Shown here in pieces: positions 5,935 to 14,539 of a DNA stretch of 29,481 nucleotides. The stretch's first letter is position 1; each line of letters starts with the position of its first letter. The stretch spans positions 1 to 29,481 of the forward strand of contig JAEZVO010000022.1 of NCBI GenBank assembly GCA_023443125.1, in the 5' to 3' direction. Under the pieces are notes generated by a model, which was not told the DNA's origin, ran no database searches, and saw nothing but the letters and a program-made list of their open reading frames with translations. Made by a program: the position numbers and the translations under genes. The DNA is from Actinomycetes bacterium (GTDB lineage Bacteria > Actinomycetota > Actinomycetes > Propionibacteriales > Propionibacteriaceae).

Positions 5935-6822
5935 ATGAGGTCAGAGCCCCCCTACATCGCGGTTGACGTCCGCGTCGACGCTGTGCGCGATCTGTGCCCC
6001 TCGATGCGTCGGGTCACCCTAAGTGGACGAGGGCTGCGGAAGGCTGCTCCGCTTTGCCTCGATCGTCGGATCAAGCTCGTGCTGCCGAGATGTCGTGATG
6101 ACGCGCTGGCAGGTATTCCGCGTAGCCCGGATTGGTATGCCTCCCTCGTGTCCTTGCCGGCGCATGAGCAGCCAGCTGTGAGGACCTACACGGCCCGAGC
6201 CATGCGTCCAGACAGGGCTGAGCTCGACGTCGATGTGGTCCGTCACGGCGCCAGTGGGCCTGCGAGCCGATGGATCGAAACCGTGAGCGTGGGTGATCGG
6301 CTCGTCGTCGCCGTACCACGTGCCGAGGTGGAGGGTATAGACGCTATTGGTCTGGCATGGCGTCCGGGCAACGCCAAGCAGGTCCTGTTGGCTGGCGATG
6401 AAACCGCGGCGCCAGCCATAGCCAACATTGCCGCATCCCTGGGTGCCGATGTCGTCGGCACCATCCTGGTCGAGATGCCAACCCCTGAGGACACCTGGCC
6501 TCTCACGGCCCCGCCTGGGGTTGAAGTCAGACTGCTGTGCCGCGACGGGGAGGCCCCCGGCAGCTTGCTCGAGCGTGAACTTCACGCCCTGACCTGGCCA
6601 CCCGAACCTTCTGGGATCGTGCCAGCTGAAGGGTTTTACGATGATGAGGGAACCCTCTGGGATGAGCCCGTCGGTGATGCCGACGGCGAACACTTTGCTT
6701 GGTTGGCAGGTGAATCGGGGGCCGTGAAACGTATGCGCCGCTTGTTAGTGAGCGAACGAGGCTGTCCCCGCGACCGGGTGGCTTTCATGGGCTACTGGCG
6801 GCGAGGGCACGCCGAATCGTAA
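5935..6822 (+). CDS. Siderophore-interacting protein (FAD-dependent ferric-siderophore reductase)
   Basis: This 295-residue cytosolic flavoprotein belongs to the SIP/ViuB family, which releases iron by reducing ferric siderophores with NAD(P)H. The FAD-binding R-x-Y-T motif is RTYT at residues 83-86. It is followed by ELDVDVVRHGASGPASRW, the flavin-phosphate region, and LLAGDETAAPAIANIAASL, the pyridine-nucleotide site. The family C-terminal signature is also present: WLAGESGAVKRMRRLL with RVAFMGYWRRGHAE. ATG 5935 has TAGGGT 7 nt upstream and a weak AGGG at 5923-5926; an in-frame GTG at 5926 is less likely. It is the first gene after the iron box and lies 53 bp before the binding-protein gene. 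Confidence 0.92.
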   Translation: MRSEPPYIAVDVRVDAVRDLCPSMRRVTLSGRGLRKAAPLCLDRRIKLVLPRCRDDALAGIPRSPDWYASLVSLPAHEQPAVRTYTARAMRPDRAELDVDVVRHGASGPASRWIETVSVGDRLVVAVPRAEVEGIDAIGLAWRPGNAKQVLLAGDETAAPAIANIAASLGADVVGTILVEMPTPEDTWPLTAPPGVEVRLLCRDGEAPGSLLERELHALTWPPEPSGIVPAEGFYDDEGTLWDEPVGDADGEHFAWLAGESGAVKRMRRLLVSERGCPRDRVAFMGYWRRGHAES

Positions 6823-6875
6823 TCACCCGGCGCGATGGCGTCGGGCCCACACCACACATCAAAGGAACACCATAA

Positions 6876-7928
6876 ATGCACCTGTCAGTTTCGTGTCCCC
6901 GCATGCCTCGCCGCGGGCTGCTTGCCCTAGCCGGGGCCTCCTCGCTAGCTGCCCTCGTCGGCTGCAGCAGTGATGATCCGAGTACTGGGTCCAAGAGCAC
7001 CGGCAACGCGTCGGCGGGCAGTTTCCCCGTTGTGATTCGCCATGCCTTGGGATCCACGACCATCAAGCAGACGCCCCAGCGAATTGTCACCATCGGGCAG
7101 GGCGCCACTGAGGCCCTCATCAGTATGGGGGTCTACCCGGTTGGCGTCGAAACCTATGCCTGGGGAGCTGACAAGGATGGATACCTACCCTGGAACCGAG
7201 AAGCCTTCGAGAAGGCGGGTCGGCCCCTTCCGGCTCTATTCGCCGGCGGTGAGCAACTCGACGTCGAGGCCATTTTGGAGCTCGAGCCCGACCTGATCCT
7301 CGCCCCGTGGTCAGGGATCACCCAGGAGCAATACGACCAACTGGCCGCATTCTGCCCGACTGTCGCCTACGAGAAGACCGCCTGGACCACCACCTGGGAC
7401 GGCGAGATTCGCACGATCGCCAAGGCGCTGGGGCGTCCCAGTGATGGAGACAGGGTCATCAGCGACCTCAAGAAAACCCTCGCTGACGCTGCTGCCCAGC
7501 ATCCAGGATGGAAGGACATCACCTTCAGCTACATCTACACCCAGGGGCCGGGAACGCTGGGCATCTTCCGGCCTACGGAGCAGCGTGTGACGATGGTCAG
7601 CATGCTGGGTTTGACCGTCGACCCGATCATCGACTCGATCGCGGCCAACGATGGGTCCGACTGGGCACTTATCGGCCTCGAAAATGCCGATAAGCTCAAG
7701 GATTCTGACCTCATCTTCACCTGGTACGTGGATGCCGCGACCAAGAAACAGGTTACGTCGCAGCGGCTCTACTCGTCGATTCCTGCCATTGAGCGCGGCA
7801 GCGTGGTGGCCCCGACTGACCCGCAGCTCGTCACAGCGATGAGCATGATCAACCCGCTCACCGTGCCGTGGTGCCTTCCCCGTCTCGTCGACCTCATCGA
7901 TCAGGCCGTCGCGAAGGTCACGAAATAA
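6876..7928 (+). CDS. Iron-siderophore ABC transporter substrate-binding lipoprotein
   Basis: This 350-residue protein is a FepB/FecB-type periplasmic-binding-fold lipoprotein. A twin-arginine segment (MPRRGLLALAGA, R12-R13) leads to lipobox LVGC with C30 as the acylated cysteine, so export may be by Tat before lipid attachment. The mature part has TPQRIVTIGQGATEALISMG, LFAGGEQLDVEAILELEPDL and ILAPWSGITQEQYDQL, all standard for class III binding proteins of ferric siderophores. AAAGGA at 6861-6866 supports ATG 6876. It stands 3 bp before the first permease and shares its frame. The bound siderophore cannot be inferred. Confidence 0.92.
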   Translation: MHLSVSCPRMPRRGLLALAGASSLAALVGCSSDDPSTGSKSTGNASAGSFPVVIRHALGSTTIKQTPQRIVTIGQGATEALISMGVYPVGVETYAWGADKDGYLPWNREAFEKAGRPLPALFAGGEQLDVEAILELEPDLILAPWSGITQEQYDQLAAFCPTVAYEKTAWTTTWDGEIRTIAKALGRPSDGDRVISDLKKTLADAAAQHPGWKDITFSYIYTQGPGTLGIFRPTEQRVTMVSMLGLTVDPIIDSIAANDGSDWALIGLENADKLKDSDLIFTWYVDAATKKQVTSQRLYSSIPAIERGSVVAPTDPQLVTAMSMINPLTVPWCLPRLVDLIDQAVAKVTK

Positions 7929-7931
7929 CTC

Positions 7932-8915
7932 TTGCATGCCCGTCGATATTCCCTGGTCATCGCCGTTCTCGCAGCGGTGATGCTCGGTGCTGCGTGCCTG
8001 CTCAGCCTTGCTCTGGGTAGTAAAGCCATCGGACTTCCTGCCCTGATGGACGCCGTCCAAGGGGGCGGCGACCCCTACGTGCGGGAGGTGCTGGCAGCAC
8101 GTGTCCCGCGCACTGTGTGCGGGTTGGTGGCCGGTGCCGCACTGGCCAGTTCCGGGGCTGCGATCCAGACTGTTACTCGCAATCCCCTCGGGGATCCAGG
8201 AGTTCTGGGTCTGACAAGTGGCGCAGCAGCTGGAGTGGTCACCGTGACGTCGATCCCCGGACTGGCCGGTCTCCAGCTCATCGGCGGAGCCTTCACCGGA
8301 GCGGTGGTGGCCACGGTTGCAGTGATGACGCTGGGCAGTTTCGGACGAGGCCCCGATGCCACCAGACTGGTGCTCGCTGGAGCCGTGATAACAGCCGTCG
8401 CCGTCGCCTACTCCCAGGCCGTGAGTCTGCGCCACCAGGCAGCCTTCGACGCGTTGCGCTTCTGGTCGGCAGGATCGCTGGCGGCAGGCGGCTCCCTCGG
8501 ATGGCCCGTGGCCGTTCTCGCCGTCGCGGGCACGGGACTGTTCGCTCTAGGACGTGGCCTGGATGCCGTGGCCCTCGGCGACGAGATAGCCGCCGGACTG
8601 GGGCACCATCCCGCACTCGTGCGTGCCCTCACTCTCACCGCGGCGGCTCTGTTGACTGCGGCCGCCACAGCGCTCACTGGCCCGATTGCTTTCATCGGTT
8701 TGGCTGCGCCGCATCTGGCAAGACGGTTTACCAGCGGCTCGACGCGCGCTCTCATTGGAATGTGTTGTGTACTGGGGCCGGCACTCTTGTTGTTGGCCGA
8801 CGTGCTGGGACGCCTGGTCTTGCGTCCTGCTGAGGTGCCTGTCGGCGTGGTAACCGGACTCCTGGGCGCACCTCTGCTGCTGGCGGTGGTCCGACGGTCA
8901 CGAGGTGTGCTGTGA
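7932..8915 (+). CDS. FecCD-family iron-siderophore permease, subunit 1
   Basis: This 327-residue membrane protein is one half of the transmembrane channel. The sequence is almost entirely hydrophobic helices, with the FecCD signatures RVPRTVCGLVAGAALASSGA, IQTVTRNPLGDPGVLGLTSG and GPIAFIGLAAPHLARR, the last being the coupling loop to the ATPase. The start must lie after the previous gene's TAA at 7926-7928, since both share one frame; TTG 7932 is the only suitable codon and implies translation coupled to the binding protein. Its stop overlaps the second permease (GTGA at 8912-8915). Confidence 0.9.
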   Translation: MHARRYSLVIAVLAAVMLGAACLLSLALGSKAIGLPALMDAVQGGGDPYVREVLAARVPRTVCGLVAGAALASSGAAIQTVTRNPLGDPGVLGLTSGAAAGVVTVTSIPGLAGLQLIGGAFTGAVVATVAVMTLGSFGRGPDATRLVLAGAVITAVAVAYSQAVSLRHQAAFDALRFWSAGSLAAGGSLGWPVAVLAVAGTGLFALGRGLDAVALGDEIAAGLGHHPALVRALTLTAAALLTAAATALTGPIAFIGLAAPHLARRFTSGSTRALIGMCCVLGPALLLLADVLGRLVLRPAEVPVGVVTGLLGAPLLLAVVRRSRGVL

Positions 8916-9946
8916 GCGCCTCTTCCAACTCCCTCAGCGTGAATCATGACCTTGCTGCCCGCCTCGCCCACCGCAGTCGTCTTAGGCACCTCGTTGCAGT
9001 GATGCTCCTGGTAGTGGCTCTGTTGGCCTCGTGCGCTTGGACACTGGCCATTGGCAGGCTCGGCATTCCCCTTGCGAGCCAACCGCAAGCTTTGGCTGAG
9101 CTGGTCACTGGCCGAGGCAGCCTCGCTCTGACGGTTCTGCGTGGGCCGCGCCTTGCTGTGGCGGTGGGGGCAGGAGCGGCGCTTGGTCTGGCCGGAGCCT
9201 TATTTCAGCGAGCGACAGCGAATCCACTCGTCACCCCCGATGTCATCGGGATTACGACGGCTGCCGGGGCCGGGACGGCGCTGGCGAGTGCATTCGGTTT
9301 ACCGACGGGGCTCGGCGCTTTGGGAGGAGCCCTCACGGCGGGCGTCATCATCCCGTGGGTCACAACCACAGGCTTCCGCAATCCCGGCGCGGTGATCGTC
9401 GCGGGGATCGGTGTCGCAGCGGCTGCCGCCGCGACGACGCAGTTCGTTCTGGTTTTCTCGCGCCAGTCCGAGGCCATGGCTCTTGCTGCTGCGCTCACGG
9501 GGTCGCTGACCGCACGTACCTGGGGTGATGTACTCACCGTCTGGTCTGTGCTTGTTCCGCTGAGTCTGGTGGCGATGGGGCTTCGTGTCGACCTCGACCT
9601 CATCGGCCTCGGCGACGAGATTGCCCTCGGACTCGGATCGCGCCCGGACCGGACGCGCACCATCGCGTTGTCGGTGGGAATCCTACTGACTGTGGGTGCT
9701 GTGGCAGCGGCAGGTCCTCTCGCTTTCGTGGCGCTCACCGCACCTCATCTGGCTCGCGGATTGACCGGGCTTCCAGCAATGGGGTCTGCGGCCCTGGTTG
9801 GCGCGACGACGGTGTGTTTGGCGGACCTTGCCGTTCAGCGTCTGGCGTTCTTGGACGGGCTTCCTGTGGGCATACTCACGGCCTTGATCGGTGGTCTGTT
9901 CCTCGGCGCTGTTCTCATCTCACAACTTCGGAGGGGCTTCTTATGA
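8912..9946 (+). CDS. FecCD-family iron-siderophore permease, subunit 2
   Basis: This 344-residue membrane protein is the partner half of the channel. It has a longer, basic cytosolic amino end (LAARLAHRSRLRHL), then the conserved TVLRGPRLAVAVGAGAALGL, FQRATANPLVTPDVIGI and GPLAFVALTAPHLARGL blocks. GTG 8912 overlaps the preceding stop by 4 bp. Its own stop overlaps the ATPase start (ATGA at 9943-9946). The two FecCD genes are diverged paralogues, consistent with a heterodimeric channel. Confidence 0.9.
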   Translation: MSASSNSLSVNHDLAARLAHRSRLRHLVAVMLLVVALLASCAWTLAIGRLGIPLASQPQALAELVTGRGSLALTVLRGPRLAVAVGAGAALGLAGALFQRATANPLVTPDVIGITTAAGAGTALASAFGLPTGLGALGGALTAGVIIPWVTTTGFRNPGAVIVAGIGVAAAAAATTQFVLVFSRQSEAMALAAALTGSLTARTWGDVLTVWSVLVPLSLVAMGLRVDLDLIGLGDEIALGLGSRPDRTRTIALSVGILLTVGAVAAAGPLAFVALTAPHLARGLTGLPAMGSAALVGATTVCLADLAVQRLAFLDGLPVGILTALIGGLFLGAVLISQLRRGFL

Positions 9947-10740
9947 CCAGCTCAGCGATCGAGATGAACGATCTCACCATTCGCTTCGGTGGCCTCACTG
10001 CCGTTCAACGCATCAGTGCCAGTGTGCCCAAGGGCAGCTTCAGCGTCATCACCGGCCCGAATGGATGCGGCAAGTCGACCTTGTTACGCGCTGTGGCTTA
10101 TGTGCGACCGGCCGACGAGGGTAGTGTCGCAATGCTTGGCCAGGACGTTGCGCGCATGGGCCGTCGACAGCTGGCGCGTACCTGCAGTCTTCTGCCGCAA
10201 ACCACTGTGACCCCACGGGGTCTGCGCGTGGAGGAGCTCGTGGCGCGTGGCCGCCACCCATACCACTCGTTCCTCAGTAGCAGTGCCCCCGGCGACGCAG
10301 AGATCATCGACCGGGCGATGGAGCGCGCTGGGGTCACAGACCTCGTCGGTCGGCAGGTCACCGAACTCTCCGGTGGTCAGCGTCAACGCGTCTGGTTGGC
10401 GATGGTGCTTGCCCAGGACACCCCGGTCATCCTGCTGGATGAGCCCACCACCTTCCTGGATCTCTCTGCCCAGTACCTGTTGCTCGATCTGTGCTCAGAC
10501 CTGGTCGACGAAGGCCGTACGGTCGTGGCCGTTCTGCACGACCTTCCTCAGGCAGCCGCCTATGCCGACCACGTGCTCATGCTGAAGCAGGGGAGGCTCG
10601 TCGCCGAGGGGCCGTCAGCCGAGGTGATCACCGCAGAGAATGTGGAGGACACCTACCGCATCAAGTGCCGCGTGGATCTAGATGATCCGCGCGGACCGGT
10701 GGTTCTTCCGCTTGCGCGGCAACATCGCCTGTGTACTTGA
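9943..10740 (+). CDS. Iron-siderophore ABC transporter ATP-binding protein
   Basis: This 265-residue ATPase energises the importer. Walker A is GPNGCGKST at residues 38-46, the ABC signature is ELSGGQRQRVWLAM, and Walker B with the switch region is VILLDEPTTFLDLSAQ...VAVLHDL, with H as the switch histidine. The C-terminal EDTYRIKCRVDLDDPRGPVV region is typical of FecE/FhuC-type subunits. GGAGG at 9930-9934 lies 8 nt before ATG 9943. It is the last gene of the iron operon, and I see no clear terminator after it. Confidence 0.93.
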   Translation: MTSSAIEMNDLTIRFGGLTAVQRISASVPKGSFSVITGPNGCGKSTLLRAVAYVRPADEGSVAMLGQDVARMGRRQLARTCSLLPQTTVTPRGLRVEELVARGRHPYHSFLSSSAPGDAEIIDRAMERAGVTDLVGRQVTELSGGQRQRVWLAMVLAQDTPVILLDEPTTFLDLSAQYLLLDLCSDLVDEGRTVVAVLHDLPQAAAYADHVLMLKQGRLVAEGPSAEVITAENVEDTYRIKCRVDLDDPRGPVVLPLARQHRLCT

Positions 10741-10845
10741 CCGGCAGCTTGCTGACTGGCTGGTAGACCTACTTAAACAGTGCCATGAGCGTCGTGAAGC
10801 TCACTGCTGCTGCACCGTGCCTCGCGACGTTCAACGGTTTCGGAG

Positions 10846-11127
10846 ATGGAACGATCCTTGGTCTTGGGTCTGGTTTCGCCACCAACGGTTCCGCGTCACA
10901 TCGCTGCTCAGACGAAGGAAAGTGAGCGCTCCATGGATGCCAAGGTTCGAGGGATTGTGGTTCCGTCAGCGATGCGCTCGCACATCGGGCTGGCGCCGTT
11001 GCATGGGAGTTGGTCGTTTGGCGGGGTCGAGGAACTACTGGTTCCTGGACACTCAGATCGTGCTCGCGCAGTGGTTCTGATGATCCTTCTCGACACGAAT
11101 CTCGTCGCCGACCGCGGGGCAGGGTGA
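10846..11127 (+). pseudogene. Degenerate fitA-fitB (vapBC) relic
   Basis: A single open frame reads MERSLVLGLVSPPTVPRHIA, AQTKESERSMDAKVRG, then RSHIGLAPLHGSWSFGGVEE and finally MILLDTNLVADRGAG. It aligns along its length with the intact antitoxin at 1084 (LASQAKEHGRSMEAEVRD, RPHIGVALLNAAQDVGGVEE) and then with the first residues of the PIN toxin (MIVLDTNVISE). The toxin part is cut after about 10 matching residues, and small deletions have put both proteins into one frame. No functional product is expected. The SulP gene follows convergently. Confidence 0.65.
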
Positions 11128-11164
11128 TGCCCGCGACGCCTACGCGGCGTCGATCCTTGGGCAG

Positions 11165-12778
11165 CTACTCGCCGTGCTGACCGCTTCGCGGCGTCGTGGG
11201 TGCGCCGTCGGATTCTTCGTGCTGAATGCGGGCGACGTGCAGCCGGGCGTGGGCGATGGCGTCGAGTGTGTTGTCGAAGGCGTGATTCTCGTGCGCGAGT
11301 TGATCGAAGACGCCGAGTTTGCGCAACACTGGAACGTGCTCGGGCTTCGTAGCGGAGAGCAAGACCCGGGTGCCTCCGCGCTCGAGGCGCCCGATCGTTT
11401 CTGCGAGCATCTGGGCGCCGGTGGCGTCGATCGTCGTGACGTAGCGCATGCGCAGCACGACGACCTTGACCCACGACACCTCGGCGAGCTCGAGGAGGAA
11501 ATCGTGCGCTGCGCCAAAGAAGAGGGGGCCTTCGACGCGGAAGGCCACGATGTGTTCGTCGAGGAGTTCGCGTTCCTCGTCGCGGTGGTCGCCCTCGTCC
11601 AGCGGGGTGGCCTCGAATACTGCGGTGCGAGCGGTGCCGCGGAGCGCGAAGAAGCCCGCCACGACAAGGCCGATGAGCACGGCGACGACGAGGTCGAACA
11701 CGACGGTGGCGGCGGCTGTGATGAGCACGGTGGCCCCGTCGCCCTTGGTGGCGCGCATCACCGAGGTGATGTTGCGCGGGTGGATCATTTGGACCGCACT
11801 GGCGATGAGCACACCGGCGAGCGCGGCGAGAGGGATCTCGCCCACCCACCGGGCTGCGACGAGCACGGCGACCAGCAGGAGCAGCGAGTGGAACACCGCT
11901 GCCAGACGTGAGCCTGCGCCTGCCCGCACGTTGACGGCAGTCCGGGCGACGGCGACCGCCGCCAGCAACAAGGAGTCCAGATGCTCCCACGGGATCTGCG
12001 GCCAGCGTGGGGCAGGCAGCGTCGACGGGATATATCCGATGGTCTTGAGCCCGCCGCCTGCCAGCATGTTGATGGCAGTCGCGGCAGCTACCCACACCAA
12101 CGCTGCGGGGAACCCACTATGAACGCGCGCAGCAATCACGATCCCGGCCGCCACCTAGAGGGTCATCACGGGCGCCTGCCATGCCGGAGCGCCTAGCCAA
12201 GCGGTGATTGCGCCCCACGCGAGCCCGAGGACCTTCTCACCGTCCACATCGACGCCGAGCGCTGCAGGCAGTTGCTGCAGCGCGATGATCACTGCGATGC
12301 CCGCCGTGAACCCTTCGACGACCGGTAGCGGCATGTACTTCATCGCGCGCCCAGCACCGGTGACCGCCAGCACGAGCAGCATGAGGCCAGCCAATATGCC
12401 GACGACGAGCACCCCGTCGGCGCCGTGGGCGGCCACGATGGGGATGAGCACGACGGTCATCGCGCCCGTCGGACCACTCACCTGGACGTTGCTACCGCCG
12501 AAGACCGCGGCCAGGATTCCCGCGACGATGGCCGTCGTGATTCCGGCCGCCGCGCCGACGCCGGACGCGACGCCGAAGCCGAGCGCGAGGGGGAGTGCGA
12601 CGAGAGCAACCATGAGCCCTGCGGAGAGGTCGCGCCCGATCGTCGCGCGGGACCAGTCTGAGCGGCGCGGTACGAAACGCAGGGCGCGGGCTCGGAAGCC
12701 TACCTTTGAGGCGGCGCGTGGGTGGGTCACAGCACTTGTTTGCTCCTGCAAAGCATGAATGACACCCGAAGGATACAC
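11165..12778 (-). pseudogene. SulP-family anion transporter with C-terminal STAS domain, split by one stop codon
   Basis: Two minus-strand pieces lie in the same frame, 12158-12778 and 11165-12154, separated only by TAG at 12155-12157. Read through, they give about 537 residues, the normal SulP length. The amino part has RDLSAGLMVALVALPLALGF and NVQVSGPTGAMTVVLIPIVA, the SulP transport core. The carboxy part has further membrane helices and an STAS domain (VAFRVEGPLFFGAAHDFLLE, MRYVTTIDATGAQML). SulP proteins carry sulfate, bicarbonate or related anions. The neighbouring residues PVMTL and VAAGIVIAAR flank the stop, which fits one point mutation from CAG or TGG. GTG 12778 or GTG 12730 may be the start. 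A sequencing error or readthrough cannot be excluded. Confidence 0.82.
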
Positions 12779-12822
12779 AAGGCGACGTCCTGGGACGGCC
12801 GCACTGCCGGTGACGGCTGACC

Positions 12823-12867
12823 ATAATATCGACCTTCAGGTTGAGTACATCAAAATCGATGTTTTGA
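12823..12867 (-). promoter_or_regulatory. Possible sulP promoter and operator-like inverted repeat
   Basis: On the minus strand, TATTAT (12823-12828) with TTGATG (12848-12853) 19 bp upstream is a plausible promoter for the SulP gene. Overlapping it is TCAAAA (12850-12855) facing TTTTGA (12862-12867), a possible repressor site. Support is weak beyond position and symmetry. Confidence 0.35.
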
Positions 12868-12975
12868 GTTCTGAACACCTTGGCTACGGCGCTGCCGTGA
12901 ACATGGCTGGCAAGAAACGAATTGATCGCAACGAACCTGCTTTCTGCGCATGCTCGTTTCTACCTCGCAGCGCAT

Positions 12976-13036
12976 GATAATCTAGAGCCACTAGATCCCC
13001 CTCGCCTCTCCAAGGATGCGCACTTGGGGGATTTTC
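12976..13036 (+). ncRNA. Candidate AbiF-associated leader or small RNA ending in a terminator-like hairpin
   Basis: GATAAT at 12976-12981 is a possible -10. Downstream, ATCCCCC (12995-13001) pairs perfectly with GGGGGAT (13026-13032) and is followed by TTTTCT, the form of an intrinsic terminator, directly before abiF. The loop contains CCTCTCC (13005-13011), which is fully complementary to GGAGAGG (13044-13050) in the ribosome-binding region of the gene. ATCCCC can also pair with GGGGAT at 13049-13054, covering the start codon. Abi_2/AbiF genes are known to carry a structured RNA upstream (the abiF motif). Whether this is a member of that motif I cannot test here. Confidence 0.5.
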
Positions 13037-13052
13037 TATGAGAGGAGAGGGG

Positions 13053-14054
13053 ATGGCTCGTCGAGTCCCGCGGCAGCGGGGAGCCGGCGTCTATGACAAG
13101 CCTCCGCTCGAGCATGCTGACCTTGTTGCGCGGATGCAGAATCGTGGTTTGATCATCCACGACGTCGAGCGCGCCAAGCGGTACGTACGCACTATCGGCT
13201 ACTACCGACTCTCGCCGTACATGATCCCATTCAAGCGTAGAGGGTCGGACGACTTTCGGGCTGGCGTGGCCTTCGACGACATCCTTGATCTGTACGTCTT
13301 CGACCGGAAGCTCAGACTGCTGGTTCTCGACGCACTGGAACGTGTAGAGGTGGCGATGCGATCGGCACTGACGGATCACATGTCGCAGACTCACGGAGCC
13401 TTCTGGTACTTGGACCCGGCCCACTTCCGGGACCAGAAGAAGCACCGAGACTTTGTGACGGCAGTCCACGATGACTGCTCTCGCCAGTTGCTCGCTAAAC
13501 CCGAACAGACGGACGGTGCATTGGTTCATCAATCTGCATTAGAACACTATCTGCTGACGTACGGTGAACCCGAGCTCCCGCCATCGTGGATTGTCATGGA
13601 GCGTCTCACCTTGGGGCAAGTCAGCAACCTAGTCAGCAATCTGAAACAGCGCTCAGACCGAACTGCGATTGCTAAGTCGCTAGGGATCAACGATCCATTG
13701 TTCATGTCTTGGATGCGCACCTTCGTGCGTGTACGGAACATCTGCGCCCACCATGGGCGGTTGTGGAATGCTGTCTTGGGTGTTTCGCCAGCGTTGCCAA
13801 CGTCGCGGTCGGTTGCGTGGTTGGCTGATCCAGCTGTGATTGCGAAAAGTACAGCGCGACGGGCGAGGCTATATCCCGTTTTAGTGGCGCTCCAGTCCTT
13901 GTTATCGACGCTCTCCCCAGGCAGTAGCTGGGCACAGAGACTGAAGGCGCTGTTCGATCAGCACCCGAGGGTTCCACTCGTACCCATGGGGATACCACCC
14001 GATTGGTCTGGTGATCCTTTCTGGGCGAAGTGCATCGATCCGTCAGCTCGATGA
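13053..14054 (+). CDS. Abi_2 / AbiF-family HEPN protein (abortive infection, putative RNase)
   Basis: This 333-residue protein belongs to the Abi_2 (AbiD/AbiF) family, implicated in abortive phage defence. Recognisable blocks are YDKPPLEHADLVARMQNRGL, KRYVRTIGYYRLSPYMIPFK, VFDRKLRLLVLDALERVEVA and, near the end, the HEPN active-site motif R228-N-I-C-A-H233-H within VRVRNICAHHGRLWN. HEPN R-X4-H proteins are metal-independent RNases, and AbiF is regarded as related to the ancestry of Cas13. ATG 13053 follows AGGAG at 13043-13047 and begins MARRVPRQRGAGVYDK; ATG 13038 is an alternative whose GGGGG site lies inside the upstream hairpin. No protein partner is adjacent, which fits control by an RNA. 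SulP is divergent. Confidence 0.85.
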   Translation: MARRVPRQRGAGVYDKPPLEHADLVARMQNRGLIIHDVERAKRYVRTIGYYRLSPYMIPFKRRGSDDFRAGVAFDDILDLYVFDRKLRLLVLDALERVEVAMRSALTDHMSQTHGAFWYLDPAHFRDQKKHRDFVTAVHDDCSRQLLAKPEQTDGALVHQSALEHYLLTYGEPELPPSWIVMERLTLGQVSNLVSNLKQRSDRTAIAKSLGINDPLFMSWMRTFVRVRNICAHHGRLWNAVLGVSPALPTSRSVAWLADPAVIAKSTARRARLYPVLVALQSLLSTLSPGSSWAQRLKALFDQHPRVPLVPMGIPPDWSGDPFWAKCIDPSAR

Positions 14055-14133
14055 GCGCACGCACGCTCGTCCCTGTGGTTGTGTTGCCTAATACGACCGG
14101 TCAGTCGAGGCAGGGAAGGAACATTGGTCAGGA

Positions 14134-14500
14134 GTGACGGCGGCCTCCTCGCTACGACAGGTGGGCAAAGCTGTGAACGCCGACATTACCCCCGGCGGGA
14201 TGATCGTCGGCGCACCCATGATCTTCCTTGGCTCCTCGCTGTGGTTTGTAGCCCTGAGACGATCGGGCAACATCGCCTGCGGCTTCCATCTCGCGACGGC
14301 GACGAGCCTTGTCGGCGCGGGCTTGGGTGTGTCCGTTGGGACAGCCAGTGTTCGACGTGGTCGTCGACTTTGCAGCCCCCATCGGCCCGGTCAGGGCGCG
14401 CGGCACGCTCGCGACCCCCGGGATGGGCACGCCGGTGACAGTTACCTACAACCCCCACCAACCCACCGACGCAGAGTTCGCCCTCAACCCGGTAGTGAAG
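14134..14500 (+). pseudogene. DUF3592-like membrane protein, frameshifted
   Basis: From GTG 14134 one frame gives an amino end with a membrane helix, GGMIVGAPMIFLGSSLWFVA then LRR. Near 14260-14300 the coding signal moves to the next frame, which reads RRRRALSARAWVCPLGQPVF, DVVVDFAAPIGPVRARG and TPVTVTYNPHQPTDAEF. That order (helix, basic linker, then the VVxF...VxVxYxPxxPxxA domain) is what I know of DUF3592 proteins, so one frameshift seems to divide the gene. The second frame has no stop before the DUF4261 gene and runs straight into it. Function is unknown. Confidence 0.45.
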
Positions 14501-14539
14501 CCGGTCTGGGCCCCAGGAACACAGCATAAAAAGAACGAC

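Noticed and set aside
7311..8435. A 374-codon minus-strand frame across the binding protein and permease
   Set aside because: It spans two well-defined plus-strand genes of the iron operon and encodes a His/Gly/Arg-rich sequence with no domain.
11174..12122. Long plus-strand open frames opposite the SulP gene
   Set aside because: They are antisense shadows of a GC-rich membrane-protein gene. Their translations are low-complexity (Ala/Thr/Arg or His/Asp-rich) and carry no motif, while the minus strand shows a full SulP-STAS protein.
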